From an uncultured Oscillospiraceae bacterium (GTDB taxonomy: Bacteria; Bacillota; Clostridia; Oscillospirales; Acutalibacteraceae), in NCBI GenBank assembly GCA_900547275.1, contig URGA01000040.1, positions 1 through 17,528 of the forward strand: a stretch of 17,528 bases of DNA, read 5' to 3'. The notes under the pieces are model-generated. The model worked only from the letters and a program-made list of their open reading frames with translations. It made no database searches and had not been told where the DNA came from. The translations under genes were made by a program, and so were the position numbers. Below, piece after piece: positions 1 to 8,800 of the stretch; the stretch's first letter is position 1, and every line of letters starts with the position of its first letter.

Positions 1-1231
1 AAAGTTCCGTAACCTGACCTGTTGCAAGCCCGATCTGGTTGCCGTAGCTTGAGTAACCCTGAGCCGCTCCCGTGGTGATCTTGCGCTGAGGCAGTTTTGC
101 GTCCAGCGTTTCTTCAAATGGAGTGGTGGGGTCGCCTGAGCCGGTAACTCTCATTGCCTGGTAAACGTAAGCGCGTCCGCTCAGCGGGTCGCGGATAGCG
201 CCGCCGAGGCAGGTTGCCGCGCCGCCGAAAGGTTCGATTTCTGTGGGGTGGTTGTGGGTCTCGTTTTTGAACTGAACGAGCCACTGCTCTGTTTTGCCGT
301 CAATAACAACCGGCACTTCGATTGAGCAGGCGTTTATCTCTTCAGACTCGTCAAGGTCGTTTACCTTGCCGTGCTTTTTAAGATATTTTGTGCCGATGCA
401 GGCCATGTCCATAAGACAGATGTCTTTTTCTCTGTCGCCGTAAACGTCGCGGCGGATGTCAAGGTACTGGGCAAGAGCGTCTGCAATAGCCTTGTTGTAT
501 TTGCTTTCGTCGATTTTAATTTCGTCAAGTTTTGTGGAAAAAGTGGTGTGGCGGCAGTGGTCAGACCAATATGTATCAATAACTTTAAGTTCTGTAAGGC
601 TTGGGTCGCGGCCCTCGTCCTTTTTGAAGTAATCACGAACCCAGCAGAGATCCGCAACGCTCATCGCAAAGCCCATCTCGCTGTGGTAAGCGGCAATCTC
701 CTCGTCGCTCTTTGCCGTAAAGTCCTCAATGCGAACGATGTTTGCCGGAACGTCCGCCGTCATGTCAAGGGTTTCGGGTTTGTCCATTGAAGCGATACGA
801 GATTCAACGGGGTTAATAAGGTATGATTTAATCTTTTCAAATTCGCTGTCGCTGATGTCGCCTTTAACTGCAATAATTTTTGCGCTGGCAACTTTCGGGC
901 ATTCGCCTGCGGTCAGAAGCTGAATGCACTGAGCCGCGCTGTCTGCTCTCTGGTCGTACTGACCGGGCAGGTACTCCATTGCGAAAAACCTTGTGTCATC
1001 ATCGAAGGCGATGCTGTCATATACATTATCAAGGTTGGTTTCGGAAAACACGTCGGTAACGGCTTTGCTGAATTCTTCCTCGCTGATACCCTGAACGTCG
1101 TAGCGGTTGATAAGCCGAAGCTCCGTAAGACCTGTAAGTCCGACGTTTTCTCTCAGATCGTCCAGTATCTGGGAAGCCTCAATGTCGTTCCCTTTTCTCT
1201 TTTCAACAAAAATTCGATAAACTTCTGCCAT
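1..1231 (-). CDS. purL: Phosphoribosylformylglycinamidine (FGAM) synthase, single-chain form, N-terminal part
   Basis: This is the FGAM synthase of de novo purine synthesis, which converts FGAR, glutamine and ATP to FGAM in the cytosol. About 410 codons are visible and the gene runs off the left edge. The protein starts MAEVYRIFVEKRKGND, the N-terminal (PurS-like) region typical of the long clostridial single-polypeptide enzymes of about 1240 residues. Around residue 220 is the family motif YWSDHCRHTTF. Around residues 322-355 is the first synthase/ATP-binding region with ETHNHPTEIEPFGGAAT, followed by GGAIRDPLSGRAYVYQAMR. The start at 1231 is supported by AGGAG eight bases upstream. The C-terminal synthase half and glutaminase domain would lie outside the window. 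No other pur gene is visible here. The family call is confident; the glutaminase fusion is inferred from the N-terminal type. Confidence 0.95.
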   Translation of the reverse strand, partial: MAEVYRIFVEKRKGNDIEASQILDDLRENVGLTGLTELRLINRYDVQGISEEEFSKAVTDVFSETNLDNVYDSIAFDDDTRFFAMEYLPGQYDQRADSAAQCIQLLTAGECPKVASAKIIAVKGDISDSEFEKIKSYLINPVESRIASMDKPETLDMTADVPANIVRIEDFTAKSDEEIAAYHSEMGFAMSVADLCWVRDYFKKDEGRDPSLTELKVIDTYWSDHCRHTTFSTKLDEIKIDESKYNKAIADALAQYLDIRRDVYGDREKDICLMDMACIGTKYLKKHGKVNDLDESEEINACSIEVPVVIDGKTEQWLVQFKNETHNHPTEIEPFGGAATCLGGAIRDPLSGRAYVYQAMRVTGSGDPTTPFEETLDAKLPQRKITTGAAQGYSSYGNQIGLATGQVTEL

Positions 1232-1388
1232 TGCGTTTCTCCTTCACGTTATTCCAAAAACTTGTGAGAGCGCGCCTCTGCGCGCTTTCAGATATTTAAT
1301 ATAATAACACAATTTTTTTTGCTTGCCTACTGTTTTATGAAATTTTTACGTACTTGTAAAAAATCGTTCGCAAATTATCAAAAAAATG

Positions 1389-1397
1389 TGCTATACT
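1389..1397 (+). promoter_or_regulatory. Probable extended -10 promoter of the PAS gene
   Basis: TGCTATACT is an extended -10 element (TG, one base, TATACT at 1392-1397). The -35 region is poor (TTCGCA at 1367-1372 with a long 19-base spacer), which an extended -10 can tolerate. Transcription would begin near 1404, only about 14 bases before the TTG at 1418 but about 40 bases before the strong ribosome site at 1442. This is a sequence-only inference. Confidence 0.45.
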
Positions 1398-1417
1398 GTA
1401 TATGCTGATGTGTTATT

Positions 1418-2584
1418 TTGAACATATCGCGCCAACACTTTAAGGAGGTGAAGAAAACGTTCAGGGAAGAACTGGATGAACAGCCTTATGAAGTCGATTT
1501 TATGACCATTGTGGTAGATAAGGCAGATGACCTCAAGGTGGTTGATTTTGACAGCCATTTTGCGGAGTTTACGGGAGTTCATCCTTCAAAAATCAAACAG
1601 GGGAAATTATCCCTTTATGATAGAATAAAACCTGCTGACAGGGAGCGTATAATCCAGGCAATTTGCAAGAAAAATGCCCGTTTTATCTACATAGATATGG
1701 ACCTTTTGGACGAGGAGGGCAGCCCCGTTTTCGTCCACTGCACAGGCCAGAATATCGAGGACACTACTCTTTGCAGAATGACCTTTGCTGACGTTTCAAA
1801 AAGCCGCGCTAAACAGCAGCTTCTCCAGGAAAAAGCTACTGAAATGCACGATCTAATCGACTTTGTTCACAGCGGAATTTGTCTTTTCCGTGTGTCGCCT
1901 GATATGCACATTGACGCGCTTTATCTAAACAATGAATGCTGCCGCCTTTTCGGCACATCAAAGGAGAGTTATGTTGCAAGAACATACAGGCTGGACGAAT
2001 TTATGCATCCCGACGACCGTTCAACGGTCTACCAGGCAATAGGAAAGTCAATGGCGGTAAACGAACCGATGGACGTTGAGTGCCGTGTAAGAGTTCATAA
2101 AGACGAGTATGTCTGGTGCAAAGTCAGCGCGGGAATTCAGCGCTACGATGAGGACGACTGCCCCGTTTTTCACGCTGTTTTTACCGATATTACAAGAGCC
2201 AAAGAAGCAGAAAAAAAGGCAGACGACGAGTCAGAAAGACTTGTCAGACTGTTTAAAAATCTGCCGGGTCCTGTATTTACAGCTCAGGGCGACGATCCGC
2301 TGAAACTTGATCTTGTAAGCGAGGATTTTATTAAATTTATCGGCTATTCGAGAACAGAACTTTTTGATTTGTTCGGCGGAAATTTGGCAAGATTTATGCA
2401 GGAACAGGAAGCGGAGGATATCCGCCAGCAGATGTTTGTGGCCGCCAAGGACGGAAACATAGTTATCGTTAAATATTCTCTCCAGACCGGCTCTCTCGGA
2501 GAAATAACGGTCTGCGACAGCAGAAAGATAATTACTCAGCCGGACGGCTCCCAGGCAACCGTGGGAATACTCAGCGTAGTATAA
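1418..2584 (+). CDS. Triple PAS-domain protein without an output domain
   Basis: A cytosolic sensor-like protein of up to 388 residues, with no signal peptide or membrane segment. Numbered from the TTG at 1418, PAS 1 spans about 27-130, PAS 2 about 145-262 and PAS 3 about 274-388. PAS 2 has the clearest signature (YLNNECCRLFG, then FMHPDDRSTVYQAI, a YVWCKVSAG strand and the closing FTDITRAKEAE). PAS 1 closes with MTFADVSKS, and PAS 3 contains VSEDFIKFIGYSRTELF. Short helical linkers join them. In related clostridial proteins such PAS strings usually precede GGDEF, EAL or kinase domains; here the protein stops right after PAS 3 and a terminator follows, so no output domain is encoded. The start is uncertain: TTG at 1418 gives the longest frame but has no ribosome site. 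The strong site at 1442-1451 points to ACG at 1457 (about 375 residues), and the first in-frame ATG is at 1502. The ligand and partner cannot be told from the sequence. Confidence 0.8.
   Translation: MNISRQHFKEVKKTFREELDEQPYEVDFMTIVVDKADDLKVVDFDSHFAEFTGVHPSKIKQGKLSLYDRIKPADRERIIQAICKKNARFIYIDMDLLDEEGSPVFVHCTGQNIEDTTLCRMTFADVSKSRAKQQLLQEKATEMHDLIDFVHSGICLFRVSPDMHIDALYLNNECCRLFGTSKESYVARTYRLDEFMHPDDRSTVYQAIGKSMAVNEPMDVECRVRVHKDEYVWCKVSAGIQRYDEDDCPVFHAVFTDITRAKEAEKKADDESERLVRLFKNLPGPVFTAQGDDPLKLDLVSEDFIKFIGYSRTELFDLFGGNLARFMQEQEAEDIRQQMFVAAKDGNIVIVKYSLQTGSLGEITVCDSRKIITQPDGSQATVGILSVV
1442..1451 (+). promoter_or_regulatory. Near-perfect Shine-Dalgarno site without a standard start codon after it
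   Basis: AAGGAGGTGA matches the anti-Shine-Dalgarno tail of 16S rRNA throughout. It lies inside the longest reading of the PAS gene (codons 9-12 from TTG 1418). The in-frame codon at the normal distance is ACG at 1457, eight bases after AAGGAGG and one substitution from ATG. Either translation truly starts here at a non-standard codon, or an ATG was lost, or the site is internal and a weak TTG is used. Confidence 0.6.
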
Positions 2585-2600
2585 AATTAAACAACGAGTT

Positions 2601-2632
2601 AAAGGACAAATGAGTTTCATTTGTCCTTTTTT
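2601..2632 (+). terminator. Rho-independent terminator after the PAS gene
   Basis: A perfect 13-bp inverted repeat (AAAGGACAAATGA, loop GTT, TCATTTGTCCTTT) runs straight into a T tract. It begins 16 bases after the PAS stop codon and separates that gene from the secreted-protein unit. Confidence 0.93.
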
Positions 2633-2712
2633 AATAAACATTTAAGTATTTTTTGGTGATTATAGACAAACGCACAGAAAAAAGTTTGGTAATTATTATA
2701 ATTCTCTTTTGA

Positions 2713-2741
2713 TTGACCGGCGGTAAAATTAGTTTTATAAT
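2713..2741 (+). promoter_or_regulatory. Strong sigma-A-type promoter for the secreted-protein unit
   Basis: TTGACC (2713-2718) and TATAAT (2736-2741) are separated by exactly 17 bases, close to the vegetative consensus. The surroundings are very AT-rich. The predicted start near 2748 gives a leader of about 70 bases before the ATG at 2821. No riboswitch-like fold was recognised in that leader. Confidence 0.75.
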
Positions 2742-2820
2742 TATTGTGTATCTTTTTGTATAATTATTTGAAAATAATTACAAGTTTTGCAAAATAGAGG
2801 ACAAAACAGGAGGAAAAAAG

Positions 2821-5800
2821 ATGAAACACCGTTCCATCAAAAAAAGGTTGCTGAGCGTTTTTCTGGCAGTACTTATGGCTGTCGGCACGCTTACCCCCGC
2901 GCTTACGGCGCTTGCAGGCGACGTTATCGACAAATATGTTGTTGAGCTGTTTTATGAAGACGGCACTATCGTCCCTGATACTGACGAAGAGGGCAACGAA
3001 TTTAAACAGTATATGAAAGAGGGCGAAGAACTCCAGCTTTCATACCAGTTTATCGACTGTGAACTGCCGGATAACGGTTACGTTAAGTGGTACAGCGAAA
3101 CCCCTACCCTTGTAGACGTTAACGACGAAGGTCTTGTAAAAGCGTTTGACTCATCAAAGGGCGCTGTTATCCAGAGCTGGATCGACAACGAGGTAAAGAC
3201 GATACCCCTTGTGGGCAGTCTGCTTGGCACCGCGTTTGAGAAACTTCTTTTCAATGACACTATTAATGTAGACACAATGGATACGGAGGAGATCATCGCT
3301 GTTATCGAAGCGGGCTTCGGTTCCGATTCTCCCCTTGCAAAGTATTTTGAATCTTACAAGGGTCAGCTGGTTGATTCTCTGAGAGAATATCTCGACAATA
3401 TCAACTCGAACATACATATTACAATGTATGACGCAGACGGAACAGTGCTTGCGGACGACTATGTCAGCATAACTGTTCAGAAGAGCGACGAGATTTACGC
3501 CGACTTCCTCCCCAACGGAACTCATATTACAAATAAGTCTAATATCGAGACGACTGTTGCCAAGGGCAGCACCTGCCAGCTTTATGCTGTAACTACTCCC
3601 GTTCGTCTCCATATGGGCGTTGTTTACTCGGTAAAGAGCTCTTCAATCTTTACCCAGGGCAATGTTGTTGCAACGGTTGACGACAGCGGTCTTGTTACAT
3701 TTAAAAATACCGGCACGGTAACAATTATCGTTTCCCCTGATACAAAAGGTTTTGTTGACAACCTGCTGAAATTTGTAAATTACATCTACGAGCTGGATAA
3801 TACAGGAACTATTGATACCGGAAAGGTAGCAGATATCCTTATAAAATACGTCGGCATAGATATGGACCGAAATGTGCTTGCGGCTATTCTTGATGTGTGC
3901 TTTGCGGTTAAGGATATTGTAGGCGACACTGCCGATCCGATCCAGCTTACTGCAACAGCGGCAACTATTATTGCCAATATCGTTATGCAGTTTGTTTATA
4001 ACGACAAAATAACATTTACCGTTGTAGACGGTGTTCCTTGTACCGACTTTACGATTGAAGGTCCTGACACTGTTGAAGAGGGAACTCAGATTCAGCTTGG
4101 AATAACTGATGCAAAACCTGTTGCGGCTGATACTTCAGACATTACTTGGTCATCTTCTGACGAAAGCGTTGCTTACGTTGACCCGAAGACAGGTATTGTA
4201 ACCGGCCGAGATGCAGGCGGTTCTCTGGGCTCTTTGAGCCAGAAGACGGCGGTAATTACCGCAACTTCCGCGGCGAATAACGTTCAAAAGTCAATAACGA
4301 TAACCGTTACAGGAAGAACGGGGCGTTATCTCAGCGACGCGGTTATCAGCGGCAAGGATTATATGAATATAGGCGAGGAACAGGATCTTTCTTACACTGT
4401 TTATCCTTCAAGAGTTGCAACGGCGGATAACCTCTATATTACCTGGGGTGTTGTAACCGGAGGCACTGATGAAGAGACCTATGAATATGCCTGGGCTCAG
4501 GAGCCGTATGATGAAACGGTAACGGACGAAGCGACAGGCGAGGAAACTGTTGTTCATCATGACGGAACTGCCAGCGACGGCATTGGCAAGATCGATGCAA
4601 AGGGTCATTATACCGCTGTTGCCGGCGGCACAGCTAAAATCGCTATGAAAGCCGTTACAGGCTATTACATTCTTAACGATAAATTTTACGAGATTTCATC
4701 CGTTATTGCTTATATGGATATAGCAAACGGACTTCCCGTATCAGATATAAATGTTTCCGCGGCGGACAAGATAGACGGCGGCACCCTGAGCACAACGCTG
4801 ACAACAAAAGAGGTTGAGATAAACGGCGAAACGCATTATTTCGCTACTGTTAAAAAACCTGTCGGCGCCGTTGCAGACGGTTCGGGAATAAAAGCTCTTG
4901 CAACTGTTCTTCCTGAGGACGCCACCAATAAAAAAGTTACTTGGTACGTTTCAAACGATGATTTTGAACTTAAAAATCAGGACAATTCCGCCAATACCAT
5001 TGACGTAAAGATTAAGGCGGCGGTTGAAAAGACATCAAGCACAGAGCTTTGGTGTGTTTCCGAAGACGGCGAAATAACTTCAGAAAAGCTTACGCTCTGC
5101 GTAACGAGAAACTACGCCACTTCAAACAATATTGACCAGGAAAGCATCTCCGTTACAAACGGAAAAACTGCTGACGCAACCCATACAATGACGTTTGCAG
5201 ACAGCTTCTGGTCGTCAGATATGTACGTCTGCAAAGACTGCTCCTGGTATTCCAGCGATGAAGATATTTTTACCGTAGAGAATAAGGGCAACGACAACAG
5301 CGACGCGGTTATTACCGGCGTTGACGTAGGAACGGCTACTCTTTACTGCGTTTCCGCAGACGGCGGTATCCTTGACACGGCGGAAGTTACCGTTTATCCG
5401 GACAAGGAGTATCTCCAGGAGGTTGTTACCCTCTGCGAAAATTCCGTAATAACGCGTACAGACGAAAACAAAGATCTTTATAAAGAATTCAGCAAAAATC
5501 TTGACTACGCTTACTATGTTCTTTATGATGAACCGCTTGCCAGCCAGTCAACCTGCGACACCTATGCAAGAAAACTTCTCTATTCTTTCTACCAGCTTGG
5601 CGGTTATGTAGGTCTTAACGGCGTTTCAATAGTAAATAAAGACGGTTCAGACCCCGGCGATTTCATCAGCTGTCATGTTTCAACTTCAACACGCTATGAC
5701 AGAAGCAGTATTGACCTTGACGCAGCGATGAATCCCGAAAAGGCAATGTATCGCTCAATCCAGTGGACACCTTCGAGCGACAGCATCAGCGTTGATAAGA

Positions 5801-8800
5801 ACGGTATCTGTAAACCCACTTCAAATTCAGCCAGCTGGGCAGTAATTACCGTAACGGCTGAAGATTATATGGGCACAACCCACAGCGACAGCGTTGTTGT
5901 TGCTTTTGCTAATTATAATGTAACGGGAATTTCACTTGATACAACGTCTATCCAGGGCGGAAAAGTCGGCGAAACAAGAACCCTTAAAGCCACCCTCAGT
6001 CCTACAGGCACTCTCGGAGTAGGCAAAGCGTCAATTCAGGATGTTGTCTGGACCTCTTCGGATGAAAAGGTTGCGGCTGTTGACCAGAGCGGTAAAGTTA
6101 CGTTCAATTACGGCGGCGACTGCGTGATAACGGCCACCTCCTGCGACGGCGGCTACCAGGCTACCTGCACCGTAAATGTTGTAACCAACTATGACGCTCT
6201 TCAGGGCCAGATTACAACATATAAACAGCTTAACCTTATAAGCACCAACTATTATCCCGATACTTGGGAAGCATTCCAGAAGGCAATCGCTGATTCTGAG
6301 GCGCTTATCGCGGCGCAGAACTCAACCCAGCCGGAAGTTGACGCAATGCTTGAAAAACTTATTGCGGCTTACGAAGGACTTGAAAAATATAACCTTGTAA
6401 ATAATATTGAGATTTATCTGGACGGCGAGGCGGCTTCCGAATACTATCAGTATGACCTGTCGCTTCTCAGCGAAGGTATCAGCTACAAGAATGCGAAACT
6501 TGATCTTAACGTAAGGCTTTATCCCAATAACGCCAACTACGCAACGGTTGAGTGGATTTCGTCAACAGAAGATATCGTAATTTCTGAGGACGGCGTTGCT
6601 TCTCCCGCAAGCAACAAGAGCTGTTACGGCCAGATAACCTGCATCGTTACCGACCACTTCGGCAACCAGTGGAAAGACCAGGTATGGGTATCCTTTGCTT
6701 ATTACGTTGTTACCGGAGTTAAACTTTCCGAGCAGAGCATCTCAGGCGCTATCGGCAACACGTATCAGCTTACCGCAACTATTGAGCCTACAGGCACTCT
6801 GGGTATCGGCAAAGCGAGCATCCAGGATCTGCTTTGGGTTTCAAGCGATGAAAACGTTGCTACCGTAGACCAGAACGGTCTTGTAACCTTTACAGGCACA
6901 GGTGCAACCACCGTAAAGGCAATCTCTTATGACGGCGGTTTTTACGGCGAGTGCAGTGTTTCCACCAGCGGCGACAGAAATGCGCTTAAAGCCGCGATTG
7001 AAAAATATAAAGACGTTGATTACAGAGATTACGAATATGTCTACGGCATGGCGTTCAAGACAGCTTACGAAGAAGCTGTTGCAACAATGGACGACATAAG
7101 CAAGAACCAGGAAGCAATCGACAGCGCCGCGGATAAACTTAATTCCGCCGGCGAGGCGCTTGCGGGCCACGAGCTTGTTAAGGTTGAGACCATAGTGGTT
7201 AATTGGGAGGGATACAAAATATCCTCCCTTAAGGGCAGAGGAACTGTTTCAACAGAGACAAATGCCCTTTCAATAGATATGGATGCAGGCGGCTACGGTC
7301 TGCTCCATTACGCCAACTCTGTTGTGCTCAACGCCGCCGTTTATCCCGGAGGTGCTGACAGCACTTCAATTACCTGGAGTGTAGACGACACCCACAGCAT
7401 GAAGGGCGAGGCCGACGGAGCGAAACTTACCCTTACCCCGTCAACTACTGCCGGCGACAGCTGGGCGATAGTTACCGCAACTTCAACGGATTCTTACGGC
7501 AGAACAACAACGAGAACTATTACTGTAGTTATGTCGTGGCATACCGTAACCGGCGTAACTCTTAATACGACTTCTCTTAATATGAAAGCCACAGACAGCC
7601 CTGTAACTCTCGGCTATTCGCTTTCAACAACAGGCGACACTGATTTTACAAGCGTAACCTGGTCGTCATCAGACCCGGCTATCGTTTCCGTTGATTCAAA
7701 CGGCGCTGTTACTCCTGTTGATATAGGAACGGCGACTGTTACCGTAAGAACTTTTGACGGCGGCCATACTGCTTCATGTACTGTTACCGTAACGGCGGAT
7801 TACTCAGTGCTTGAGGCTAAGTTTGCTCAGTATAACACTCTTATTGAGGAAGTTCAGGATAATTACGTATATACCGAAGAATCTCTTGCGGTGCTTCAGG
7901 CTGAGGTTGCAAAAGCCAAGAAGATGATTGATGATTACCGCTCAACCCAGGACGAGATAAACGCCCAGGTGGAAGCTTTGGATAATGCGTATAATTCGCT
8001 TGTCCGCTATATAATTGCAGACGGCGTATCAATCACAACGGATACCAATGCCCAGAATAACGTAACCGAGGAAAATCCGGGCTACTTCCGTTATACACAT
8101 TCAACAACGATAAACGGAAAGACTATCCAGCTTGCGGCAAAGACTTCTCCTGAGGGAGGACTTTACCAGTCTATCGAGTGGAGTTCTTCAAACAGCAAGA
8201 TTACGGTAGACGCCAACGGCCTTTGCACAAATACTTCAATTACCCCGAGTTACAGCGTAATAACCTGTAAGATAACAACGGTTAAAGGCGATACTTACAG
8301 CAGTACAGCATATGTAAGCTTTGCTCGCTACGGAGTAACAGGCGTTTCGTTTGACAGCGAGGAAGTCCACGGCTCTCCCGGAACATCCGTTAAGATTGAG
8401 CCGAACATTCAGTCCGACGCGCTTATCGGTTCTTTGGCGATTTCAGACTGCACATTCTCCAGCGACAACGAGGCGGTTGCAACGGTTGATGAAAGCGGCA
8501 ATGTAACCTTCGTTTCAAAGGGCACGGCAACAATTACGGCAACCTCCTGCGACGGCGGTTATACCGCAACGATAAAGGCGTATACCACCAGCGATTTCTC
8601 GGCGCTTGAGGCGGCTATCAGCGATGCTGAAAAATTAAATTATACCGATTACGCTTACGATTACGGTATGGCGTTTAAGGAAGCGTACGACGCGGCTGTT
8701 AAGGTCAATGAGACATATACGGCAGAACAGTCAGAGATAGACGCCGCCTGCGCAAATCTTACAACTACTATGGAAGCACTCCAGGGTCACGAGTTCGTTC

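Noticed and set aside
371..790. Plus-strand open frame of 139 codons opposite purL
   Set aside because: The opposite strand encodes conserved FGAM synthase sequence throughout, so this is a shadow frame.
2697..2764. Additional TATAAT boxes at 2697-2702 and 2759-2764
   Set aside because: Neither has a -35-like hexamer at 16-18 bases. The surroundings are so AT-rich that chance matches are expected. Only the 2713-2741 pair was kept.
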